From Paracoccaceae bacterium (GTDB taxonomy: Bacteria; Pseudomonadota; Alphaproteobacteria; Rhodobacterales; Rhodobacteraceae), in the NCBI GenBank assembly GCA_024742705.1, contig JANSXZ010000004.1, forward strand, positions 62,001-126,000: a DNA stretch of 64,000 bases. The letters run 5' to 3'. Within the stretch, counting starts at the first letter, position 1; each line of letters opens with the position of its first letter. This document shows, piece by piece, positions 27,337 to 35,030 of this stretch. A model generated the notes under the pieces. It was not told the origin of the DNA. It saw only the letters and a program-made list of their open reading frames with translations, and searched no databases. The translations under genes were made by a program, and so were the position numbers.

Positions 27337-27724
27337 TTCGTGGTTCCCTTGTTTGCGCCGACCTGTTGGAAGTCATGGTTGCCGGCGGGTTTCAATCATG
27401 AATTCCGGCGCCGCGCTTTGCCACGACATGGGCGTTGCCTGCGACCGGTGAACAAGGATTAGCACCGCCCGCCGCCCACGCTGAGAACCGGCACCATCGA
27501 GATTGATGGTACCGGTTGGTTTTTCCGGCTGTGTTGGCTGGTGTCGCGGGCGGGAAAGCGGCGCACTGGCTACGGCGAACGCCTTGGCAGGCCTGCGCGC
27601 GGCGCGACTTTCGGTTCAGGCGCGCAGCGTTGCGCAGATGCGCGCCAGAAACGGCCTGCGCGTGGCGGAAGCGGCGCGCGCCCATGGCCGATGCCGGGCA
27701 CAGCGCGCGCCCGGTTGGCGTCTG
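27337..27724. other. Gene-poor interval with an orphan hairpin
   Basis: Nothing convincing is encoded in these 388 bases. Open frames on both strands are Arg/Ala-rich, as expected from GC-rich non-coding DNA. The only structured element is the hairpin at 27486. Confidence 0.5.
27486..27524 (+). terminator. Hairpin with T-run, orphan terminator or small-RNA end
   Basis: Two 13-base arms (27486-27498 and 27505-27517) pair except for one position around a 6-base loop, followed on the plus strand by GGTTTTTCC. No plus-strand gene ends here, so it could close an unrecognised small RNA. On the minus strand the mismatch becomes a G-U pair, but no T-run follows. Confidence 0.45.
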
Positions 27725-27886
27725 TCAGGGGTTTTGAACGCGCCGGCGCGCCGCTTCCATTTCGATCTTCTTGCGCATCGCTTCGGCCCGCGCGCGGCCA
27801 ACCTTGGCCTTGGCCATCGCAAGACGGCGCTGTGCGGCGTTGGCCTGCGGCACTGTCTGGGTGGTGTCGTCAGCTTGTTCGGACAT
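27725..27886 (-). CDS. Small basic helical protein, 53 aa, unknown
   Basis: The ORF MSEQADDTTQTVPQANAAQR continues as a Lys/Arg/Ala-rich helix (LAMAKAKVGRARAEAMRKK) to the end. The ATG at 27886 has AAAGGATC upstream at good spacing, which supports translation. It lies 135 bases downstream of the giant repeat-protein gene on the same strand, with a likely terminator between. It is strongly basic, in contrast with the very acidic repeat protein. No family is recognised. Whether it belongs to the secretion locus is open. Confidence 0.5.
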   Translation of the reverse strand: MSEQADDTTQTVPQANAAQRRLAMAKAKVGRARAEAMRKKIEMEAARRRVQNP

Positions 27887-27963
27887 TTTCAGATCCTTTC
27901 GTGGTGAAGTTTGCCCGGCGGTTTGCGCCAGAGAGTGGATTGACCCCATGACGGGGAGGGTTT

Positions 27964-28000
27964 CAAAACCGTGGGCCCGGCGGGGCAGGGCCGCCACGGG
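27964..28000 (-). terminator. Likely terminator of the repeat-protein gene
   Basis: On the minus strand CCGTGGCGGCCC pairs imperfectly with GGGCCCACGG, followed by TTTTGAAA. It lies 22-58 bases beyond the stop codon. Confidence 0.5.
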
Positions 28001-28021
28001 TTATCTTGTGCATAGGCTGTT

Positions 28022-31000
28022 CTACCAGGACTGGGTGGTGCCGTCCGGGTAGGTGGCGTGGCCCGAGCCATCGCTGTTGTAGATCCATTCCACGCCCTGG
28101 GCGTCGACGTAGTTGCCCGATCCATCCGCCGACCATGATCCATGCGACCCATCCGAGTTCGAGAACGAGCCGCTGCCGTCAGCAGTCCAGCTGCTTGTGT
28201 TGCCTTGCCCGTCATTCCAGGTTCCGCCACCCTGACCGTCCCATGTTTCGCCCGAGCCATCCGGGTAGACCGCGCTGCCCGAGCCATCGGGATTGTAGGT
28301 GTAAACGGTGCCATCCGGCAGAGTCTCGATCTCCGCGCCGCCTTCGCCGCCGGTTTCGTCTCCGCTGCCGGTTTCGTCTTCGGCTCCGATCAGTTGACCA
28401 TCGGGGCCATAATCCTCGCTGGTGCCGTCAGCATAGGTTATGCCCCACGAGCCATCTGCGTTGACGTAGCCCGAACTGCCGTCAGCCGCGGTCCATGTGC
28501 TCGATCCGTCGGCTGCCCATGTTGTTGTGTTTCCAGCGCCATCGTCCCAGGTGCCCGATCCGTCAATCCCCCATGACGTTGAACTTCCGTCGGCAAAGGT
28601 CTGTGTGCCTGATCCGTCGGCGCTCCAGACATAGCTGCTGCCATCCGCGTAGGTTTCCGATCCCGAACCGTCCGCTGCATATGTTGCTGAATTGCCCTGT
28701 CCGTCGGACCACGAGGAACTGCCGTCGGTGGCGTTATAGCTGTACGTTCCGCCGTTGGCATCCTGACCGGAAAAGGAACCGTCCGCCGACCATTCCTCGG
28801 ACGATCCATTGGCATAGGTTGCCGAGCCGCTGCCGTCGCTGGCCCAGGTCGATGTGTTGCCTTGCCCGTCGTTCCAGGTTCCGCCGCCCTGACCATCCCA
28901 TGTTTCGACCGAGCCATCCGGGTAGACCGCGCTGCCCGATCCGTCGGCGTTGTAGGTGTAGACTGTGCCGTCGGCACCGGTTTCGGTGGTCGTGTCCGGG
29001 CCCGTGCCGGCAGAACCGTCGCTTCCATCGGTGGCCGGTGTTTGCGTTTCGACACCATCCGCGTCCCAGGTTTGGGTAGAGCCGTCGGGATAGGTGATAC
29101 CGAAAGATCCGTCGGGATTGTAATAGCCCGTCGTGCCGTCCGCCGTTGCCCATGTCGTGGATCCATCCGCGGACCATGATGCGGTATTGCCCTGACCGTC
29201 GTCATAAGTGCCGCCGCCGGAAGCATCCCACGTCGAAACCGATCCGTCGCTGCCGACATAACTGCCCGTTCCGTCGGCATTCCAGACGTGCGAGCTGCCA
29301 TCGGCGAAGTGTTCGGTGCCCGATCCATCCGCCGCGTAACTGCCGGAATTGCCCTGACCGTCTCCCCAGGTCGAGGAACCGTCGGCGCTGTAGGTCGAAT
29401 ACGACCCGTCGGCACCTTGATAACTGTGGGATCCGTCGCTGGACCAGGATTCATAAGATCCGTCAGCATAGCTCATGGTGCCGCTGCCATCGCTGGTCCA
29501 GGTCGATACATTGCCCTGACCATCGTCCCACGAGCCGCCGCCCTGACCGTCTTGCGTTTGGATCGACCCGTCTGGATAGGCCGCCATATAAGAACCGTCG
29601 GGAAACCATGTCTGTACCGTGCCGTCTGCACTGGTTTCCGATACCGAGCCGTCGCCGTTGTTTTCGATGCCGGGACCGGAAGGCAGATCCGCCTGGTCCG
29701 ATGGCTGGTCGCCGGTGTAGGTTACATTGCCGGAGGCGTCCCAGTGTTGGCCGTTGCCTTGTGCATCGACAGTGCCCCATGACCCGTCGGCGTTGGCATA
29801 GCCCGTCGAGCCATCGGCCGCTTGCCAGGTGCTCGAGCCGTCGGCCTGCCAGGCCGTGATGTTGCCGTTGCCGTCATCGAAGCTTCCGCCTCCGGCACCG
29901 TCCCATGTCTGGACAGATCCGTCGGCCGAGGTCTGGCTGCCCGAACCGTCGGCGTTCCAGATGTACGAGGTGCCATCGGCATAGACTTCCCAACCCGATC
30001 CGTCCTGGTTGTACTCGCCCGAGTTGCCGACGCCATCATCCCAGGCCGACACGCCGGTTCCAGCGTCGTAGGACGAGGTGAACCCGTCAGCGCCCTGATA
30101 GGAATAGGATCCGTCCGCCGACCATTCTTCATAGGTGCCGTCGGCATAGGTGGCAGAGCCGCTGCCGTCGCTCGACCAGACCCAACTGTTTCCCTGGCCG
30201 TCATCCCAGGATCCGCCGCCCTGGCCATCGAAGGTTTCGAATGACCCGTCGGGGTAGCTGACCGTTCCCGAACCGTCGGCGTTGAAGGTATGCACGGAAC
30301 CGTCGGCGCCTGTTTCGCTGTACGAGTCGCCATCGGAGGTTGACCCGGGGGGCAGGCCTTCCTGTTCGACACCGTCGGGATCGAAATAGGTGATGTTGCC
30401 CTCGGCGTCGCTGATTTCGCTCCAGCCGTTGGCGAAGGTTGTGCCGAACGATCCGTCGGCGTTGAAGTAGCCCGATGCGCCGTCGGCCGTCACATACGAA
30501 CCCGATCCGTCGGCGTTCCACTGGGTTTCATTGCCGTTGCCGTCGTCGAAACTTGCCGATCCGTCGGCGTTGGCGGTGTATGTGCTGCCGTCGGCATAGG
30601 TGACGGAACTGTTGCCCTGTCCGTCCCATGTATACGCGCTGCCGTCGGAGTAGGTTTCCGAACCCGATCCGTCGTCGTTGTATGTGCCCGAATTGCCCTG
30701 GCCGTCGCCCCAGGCGCTGGTGCCATCGGCGGCATTATAGGACGTATACGACCCGTCCGCCCCCTGGTACGACGACGATCCGTCGGCCGACCATTGCACG
30801 GTCGAGCCGTCGGGGTACACGGCGCTGCCATTGCCTTCGCTGTCCCATTCCGAGGTATGGCCCTGGCCATCGTCGAATGTGCCGCCGCCCTGGCCGTCCC
30901 ATGTTTCCGAAGATCCGTCCGGGAAGACGGTCGAGCCTGAACCGTCGGGGTATTGGGTGTTCACTTCGCCGTTCTCGCCGGTCACGACGACGGGCTCTTG

Positions 31001-31198
31001 CGGTGCGCCGTCACCTTCGCCGGTGCCGCCGGCTTCCCCGCTCTCGCCCCCGGTTTCGCCTTCGCCGGCGGCTTCGGCCACAAGCCCGTCGAGGTTTTCA
31101 TCGTTCTGAAGGTTGCCGAACCCGCGCACACCACCGACCACGTTGGAAAGGTCTTCGTCGGCAACTTCCTGCCCGGATTTCAGATTGGTTCGGGCCAT
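28022..31198 (-). CDS. Giant acidic tandem-repeat protein with double-glycine leader
   Basis: 1058 residues, unlike any family I can name. Residues 1-23 look like a bacteriocin-type leader: EVADEDLSNVVGG places Asp at -8, Leu at -7, Val at -4 and Gly-Gly at -2/-1 before a cut after G23. A Gly/Glu-rich segment (~40-73) follows. Then four long blocks start at residues 74, 297, 523 and 741, and a partial one at 960 runs to the C-terminal TTQSW. Each block is built from ~9-residue units of the form (A/P)DGSxxx(W/Y/F)x. No Lys, Arg or Cys occurs after R25, so the protein is very acidic. It is divergent from a C39-peptidase ABC exporter operon, its probable secretion route. A beta-solenoid or Ca-binding surface protein is plausible. 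AGGA precedes the ATG. Confidence 0.85.
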   Translation of the reverse strand: MARTNLKSGQEVADEDLSNVVGGVRGFGNLQNDENLDGLVAEAAGEGETGGESGEAGGTGEGDGAPQEPVVVTGENGEVNTQYPDGSGSTVFPDGSSETWDGQGGGTFDDGQGHTSEWDSEGNGSAVYPDGSTVQWSADGSSSYQGADGSYTSYNAADGTSAWGDGQGNSGTYNDDGSGSETYSDGSAYTWDGQGNSSVTYADGSTYTANADGSASFDDGNGNETQWNADGSGSYVTADGASGYFNADGSFGTTFANGWSEISDAEGNITYFDPDGVEQEGLPPGSTSDGDSYSETGADGSVHTFNADGSGTVSYPDGSFETFDGQGGGSWDDGQGNSWVWSSDGSGSATYADGTYEEWSADGSYSYQGADGFTSSYDAGTGVSAWDDGVGNSGEYNQDGSGWEVYADGTSYIWNADGSGSQTSADGSVQTWDGAGGGSFDDGNGNITAWQADGSSTWQAADGSTGYANADGSWGTVDAQGNGQHWDASGNVTYTGDQPSDQADLPSGPGIENNGDGSVSETSADGTVQTWFPDGSYMAAYPDGSIQTQDGQGGGSWDDGQGNVSTWTSDGSGTMSYADGSYESWSSDGSHSYQGADGSYSTYSADGSSTWGDGQGNSGSYAADGSGTEHFADGSSHVWNADGTGSYVGSDGSVSTWDASGGGTYDDGQGNTASWSADGSTTWATADGTTGYYNPDGSFGITYPDGSTQTWDADGVETQTPATDGSDGSAGTGPDTTTETGADGTVYTYNADGSGSAVYPDGSVETWDGQGGGTWNDGQGNTSTWASDGSGSATYANGSSEEWSADGSFSGQDANGGTYSYNATDGSSSWSDGQGNSATYAADGSGSETYADGSSYVWSADGSGTQTFADGSSTSWGIDGSGTWDDGAGNTTTWAADGSSTWTAADGSSGYVNADGSWGITYADGTSEDYGPDGQLIGAEDETGSGDETGGEGGAEIETLPDGTVYTYNPDGSGSAVYPDGSGETWDGQGGGTWNDGQGNTSSWTADGSGSFSNSDGSHGSWSADGSGNYVDAQGVEWIYNSDGSGHATYPDGTTQSW
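28321..30979 (-). repeat. Four full ~220-codon repeat blocks inside the giant gene
   Basis: Block starts, counted from the protein, are at about 30979, 30310, 29632 and 28978, with a partial fifth from 28321. Spacings are 223, 226, 218 and 219 codons. Each block opens with a (A/P)DGTVYTYN-like sequence, YPDGS, ETWDGQGGG and a (D/N)DGQGN segment, and closes near DGSWGITYADG. Codons differ between copies, so the duplications are old or selected to diverge. Confidence 0.85.
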
Positions 31199-31467
31199 GG
31201 CGCTAATCCTGACAAGTTCCTGCTGTGCAATGGAGCAACGCTACAGGCTTTTTGCTCTGAGTCCATGCAAATTTCTTGGCGATGGCGGGAATTGTATATC
31301 TATGTATAACATCAGGCTATCCTAAGCCGCGTTTCGCGCGGTGCCGTTAATACGCCGTTCAATCGCCACCGCGTACCTTTCCGGTGCGCCCCTGTTCCAC
31401 CGCCTTGCATGATGATGGCGCTGACCGTCCGGGCAATCGCCCGCCAATTTATGAAAGATCATTTCAG
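31199..31467. promoter_or_regulatory. Divergent promoter region of the repeat protein and its exporter
   Basis: 269 bases separate the two divergent starts. A distinctly A/T-rich core (GAATTGTATATCTATGTATAAC, around 31290-31313) contrasts with the surrounding GC-rich DNA and offers -10-like TATACA/TATAAC hexamers on both strands. No clear -35 partner or operator is evident. Shared control of cargo and exporter is implied by the arrangement. Confidence 0.45.
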
Positions 31468-32772
31468 ATGCCGGATCAGGCCTCGGTCGAAAAACTGACC
31501 ACACCCGACCAGCTCGACAAGCTGCTGACGGTGACACGGCCGGTCACTTGGCTGGGCATGATGGCGCTGGTGGCGGTTCTGGTGGGCGGCGTGGGCTGGG
31601 CGGCGATCGTGCGCGTGCCCGTCAACGTGCAGGCCGCCGGTATCCTGATCACGCCTTCGGGATTGTTCGATGTGGTGTCGGGCAGCGGCGGGCGGATCGT
31701 GCAACTGGATGTATCGCCCGGATCTTTCGTGCGCGAAGGGCAGCAGATCGGAACCCTGGCGCAGGCCGATCTGGAACGGAGCGTGATCGCCACCGGCGCG
31801 CGTCTGGACGAGGCCCGCCATCAGCTTGAGCGGCTGAAGGATTTCATCCTGCGCGAACAGGCGGTGCGGGCCGATTTCATGGCCGCCCGCCGCGATGCGC
31901 TGCGCCAGACGGTCGAATTCGCCGAACAGCGGATCGCCGGCCTGCGCGAGCGGCTGGAAAACGAAATGGAAATGGTCGCCAAGGATCTGATGCTGCGCCA
32001 AAGGCCGATCGACACGCAAAGCGAAATCAATGATGCGCTGGAAACCCTGTCGTTGTCGAAAGCCGAGGAAACGCAGCTTTTGATCGAAGAGGAAACGCTT
32101 CAGATCGAAACCGAACGTTCGCTTCTGACGCAGGAAGCGAAAGTCGCCGATCTGGCGCTGGATCTGCAGTCGCGGGTCGAGGAATTGCAGCGCCAGTCGT
32201 CGCTGACATCTCCCTATTCCGGCCGGGTGCTGGAATTGAAGGTCAACCGCGGCGAGGTCGTCGAACCCGGCGCCGCCCTGTTCAGCCTGCTGCCGCAGGA
32301 CGAGGCCGCGCCCGATCCCGCGCCCGCTGCCGGGGCGCTGCCCCTTGTGGCCTATCTTTACGCCGCGCCGTCCGAGGGCAAGAAGGTGCGCCCCGGCATG
32401 GTGGCACGGATTTCGCCATCGACCGTCAAGCCCGAGCAGTATGGCTATGTAATCGGGCGCGTCCGGGCGATTGCCGAAGTGCCTTCGACCGGGCGCGGAA
32501 TGCAGCGCGTGCTGCGCAACCCCAAGCTGGTCGAACAGCTCTCCGCCGAGGCCGCGCCCTTCGAGATCATTGTCGATCTCGAACACGATCCGGCCACCGA
32601 AAGCGGCTATAGATGGTCGTCGTCGGGCGGCCCGCCCGAAACGCTCAGCACCGGCACGCTGGCCCTGGCCGATATCCAGATCAGCGACGTGATGCTGCTG
32701 GGCCTCGCCTTGCCGGTGGTCAATGAAATTCCCTGGCTGGAAGACCGCGCCGCCGGCGGTGTGTCGCCCTGA
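31468..32772 (+). CDS. HlyD-type membrane fusion protein (NHLM system adaptor)
   Basis: A 434-residue periplasmic adaptor. A short cytoplasmic N terminus is followed by one transmembrane helix (LGMMALVAVLVGGVGWAAIV, ~residues 28-48). Next come a lipoyl/biotinyl-like half (GRIVQLDVSPGSFVREGQQIG), a long alpha-hairpin (about residues 110-245, Leu/Glu/Arg-rich coiled coil) and the second lipoyl half (TSPYSGRVLELKVNRGEVV). It would link the ABC transporters to an outer-membrane channel. The architecture matches the adaptor of NHLM-type bacteriocin export systems. The start at 31468 avoids an unconserved extension. The stop overlaps the next start (TGATG). Confidence 0.88.
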   Translation: MPDQASVEKLTTPDQLDKLLTVTRPVTWLGMMALVAVLVGGVGWAAIVRVPVNVQAAGILITPSGLFDVVSGSGGRIVQLDVSPGSFVREGQQIGTLAQADLERSVIATGARLDEARHQLERLKDFILREQAVRADFMAARRDALRQTVEFAEQRIAGLRERLENEMEMVAKDLMLRQRPIDTQSEINDALETLSLSKAEETQLLIEEETLQIETERSLLTQEAKVADLALDLQSRVEELQRQSSLTSPYSGRVLELKVNRGEVVEPGAALFSLLPQDEAAPDPAPAAGALPLVAYLYAAPSEGKKVRPGMVARISPSTVKPEQYGYVIGRVRAIAEVPSTGRGMQRVLRNPKLVEQLSAEAAPFEIIVDLEHDPATESGYRWSSSGGPPETLSTGTLALADIQISDVMLLGLALPVVNEIPWLEDRAAGGVSP

Positions 32773-35030
32773 TGGTGGCGCGCGCGGATCAGCCCGTCGC
32801 GGGGCGGCGGCCCGGCCAGGTGCCGGCATGGCGCGCGGCCCTGCCGGTGTTCCGGCGGCGGGTGCGCACGCCCACGGTGTTTCAGATGGAAACCACCGAA
32901 TGTGGCGCGGCCTGCCTGAACATCTTGCTGTCCTACTATGGCCGCCATCTTTCGATGGAACAGCTGCGCCAGGAATGCGGGATTTCGCGCGATGGCACCA
33001 ATGCCGCGAAACTTGTGCAGGTGGCCCAGCGCCACGGGCTGATCGCCAAGGGCTTTCGCATGGACGTGCGGCGCCTGCGGCAGACTCCCCTGCCGGTGAT
33101 CGTGTTCTGGAACTTCAACCACTTCGTCGTGATCGAGGGGTTCGGCCGCAACCGGGTCTGGCTGAACGATCCGGCGCAGGGCCGGCGCAGCCTGCCTCTG
33201 ACCGAGTTCGAGGAGGCCTTCACCGGTGTCGTCCTGGCCTTTCGCCCCGGCGACGGCTTTGCCCGCACAGCCCGCCCGCCCAGCCCCTTGCGGATGCTCG
33301 CGCGCAAGCTCCGGGGGTCTCTCGGCGCTTTTGCCTTCCTGCTGCTGGCGGGCTTCTTTCTGGTCTGCATCGGCATCCTGACAGCGACGTTCACACGCAT
33401 CTTCGTCGACAAGATCCTGATCGACGGCCAGGCGGCGTGGCTATGGCCGCTGATCTGGTTCATGCTGGCCGGGGCGGCGGCGCAGTTTCTGGTCACATGG
33501 ATGCAGATGAGCCAGCTGACACGCCTGCGCACCAAGCTGGCGATGCTGTGGGCGACGGGCATGACATGGTCGATCCTGCGCCTCCCCATGAGCTTCTTCG
33601 CGCAGCGGTCGGCGGGCGACCTGGCAAACCGCGTCACCCTTGCCGACCGCGCCGCGCAACTGGTCGGCGGCGAACTGGCGATCGCCTTCGTCAGCCTGAT
33701 CAGCGTTCTGATGCTGGTGGGGGTGATGGTGCAGTACAACCCGATGCTGACGGCCGTCGGCGTATCGCTGGCGCTGTTCAATGTGCTGGCCTTCTGGCTG
33801 GCCTCGCGCAGTCTGCGCGACGCGCACCAGCGGCTGCAACTGGACCGCGCCAAGGCCGATGGCATGATGATGCAGGGCCTGCGCATGGTCGACACCTTCA
33901 AGGCCTCGGGCACCGAAGACATTTTCTTCAACCGCTGGTCGGGGCATCACGCCCATACGGTGGCGGCCGAACAGCGCGTGGGCCGCTTGCAGTTGCTGGT
34001 CACGCTGATGCCGGCGTTCTTCGGCACCGTCACGGCCACGGCGATCCTGGTGGTCGGCGGCGGCCAGGTGATCGCGGGTGCCCTGTCGATCGGCATGTTG
34101 CTGGCGTTCCAGACGCTGATGCAACTGTTCCTGCGGCCCATCGAAACCTTCGTGGGCGTCGGGGCCAGGCTTCAGGAAGCCACCGGCGTGATCCGCCGGA
34201 TGGACGATGTCATGGCCCAGAGTGAGGATCGCGAATTCGCCCAGGCCCCGGCCCGCTGGAACGGCGAGCCGCAGCTGGCCGGGCATCTCGTGCTCAAGGA
34301 CGTGGTGTTCGGCTTCAACCCGCTCGAACCGCCGGTTCTGCGGTCGATCTCGCTGGATCTGCCTCCGGGCCGCCGGATTGCCATCGTCGGCGGATCGGGT
34401 TCGGGCAAATCGACACTGGGGCGGTTGATCGCCGGCCTCTGCACACCCTGGGACGGGGTCTATACGATCGACGGGTTCGCATTACCCGACTTGCCGCGCG
34501 ATGTGTTGCGCCAATCGGTGGCGATGGTCGATCAGGAGGTGACGGTGTTCGCCGGCACGGTGCAGGATAACATCGCCATGTGGGATGCCAGCATCCCCGA
34601 GGAATGGGTGATCCAGGCCTCGAAGGACGCCTGCCTGCATGACGAGATCGCCAACCGCGCCGGCGGCTACGGCCATGTTCTTCAGGAAGGCGGCGCGAAC
34701 CTGTCCGGCGGTCAGCGTCAGCGGCTGGAGATCGCGCGCGCGCTGGTCGGCAACCCTTCGGTTCTGGTGCTGGACGAGGCGACAAGTGCCCTGGACACCG
34801 AAACCGAAAGCCAGGTGATCGAAAACCTGCGCCGGCGCGGGTGCAGCATGGTGGTGATCGCACACCGGGTTTCGGCGATCCGCGACGCCGACGAGATCGT
34901 CGTGCTTGAAGAAGGCCGCATAGCGCGGCGCGGCACCTTCGCCGGCCTCGTCGCAGACGATCCCGCGTTCCGCGCCCTGATGCGCGGCGGTGCCGAAGCG
35001 GATGGCGACGGGACGCCGCCCGCATCATGA
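32772..35030 (+). CDS. C39-peptidase-containing ABC transporter (NHLM type)
   Basis: 752 residues. The N-terminal C39 papain-like peptidase has C44 in QMETTECGAACL, H117 in FNHFVVIEGF and D133 in LNDPAQG, so the catalytic triad is complete and it should cut double-glycine leaders. About five or six transmembrane helices follow (residues ~185-470), then an ABC ATPase with Walker A GGSGSGKST near 540, signature LSGGQRQRLEIARAL, Walker B VLVLDEATSALD and the switch His in VIAHRVSA. It couples leader removal to export. The likely substrate is the divergent repeat protein with its GG leader. Its start overlaps the HlyD stop, and its stop overlaps the next start (ATGA). Confidence 0.93.
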   Translation: MVARADQPVAGRRPGQVPAWRAALPVFRRRVRTPTVFQMETTECGAACLNILLSYYGRHLSMEQLRQECGISRDGTNAAKLVQVAQRHGLIAKGFRMDVRRLRQTPLPVIVFWNFNHFVVIEGFGRNRVWLNDPAQGRRSLPLTEFEEAFTGVVLAFRPGDGFARTARPPSPLRMLARKLRGSLGAFAFLLLAGFFLVCIGILTATFTRIFVDKILIDGQAAWLWPLIWFMLAGAAAQFLVTWMQMSQLTRLRTKLAMLWATGMTWSILRLPMSFFAQRSAGDLANRVTLADRAAQLVGGELAIAFVSLISVLMLVGVMVQYNPMLTAVGVSLALFNVLAFWLASRSLRDAHQRLQLDRAKADGMMMQGLRMVDTFKASGTEDIFFNRWSGHHAHTVAAEQRVGRLQLLVTLMPAFFGTVTATAILVVGGGQVIAGALSIGMLLAFQTLMQLFLRPIETFVGVGARLQEATGVIRRMDDVMAQSEDREFAQAPARWNGEPQLAGHLVLKDVVFGFNPLEPPVLRSISLDLPPGRRIAIVGGSGSGKSTLGRLIAGLCTPWDGVYTIDGFALPDLPRDVLRQSVAMVDQEVTVFAGTVQDNIAMWDASIPEEWVIQASKDACLHDEIANRAGGYGHVLQEGGANLSGGQRQRLEIARALVGNPSVLVLDEATSALDTETESQVIENLRRRGCSMVVIAHRVSAIRDADEIVVLEEGRIARRGTFAGLVADDPAFRALMRGGAEADGDGTPPAS

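Noticed and set aside
28321-30979. CRISPR-like array
   Set aside because: The repetition is in a coding frame with diverged units, without constant repeats and unique spacers of fixed size.
28022-31198. RTX toxin or classical bacteriocin precursor
   Set aside because: There is no GGxGxDxUx nonapeptide, no C-terminal RTX secretion signal, and the length is far above that of bacteriocin precursors; the GG leader and C39 transporter point to another route.
28006-31206. Several long plus-strand frames opposite the giant repeat gene
   Set aside because: Repetition of DGS-type codons leaves the complementary frames open; they are Arg/Pro/Cys-rich without start signals.
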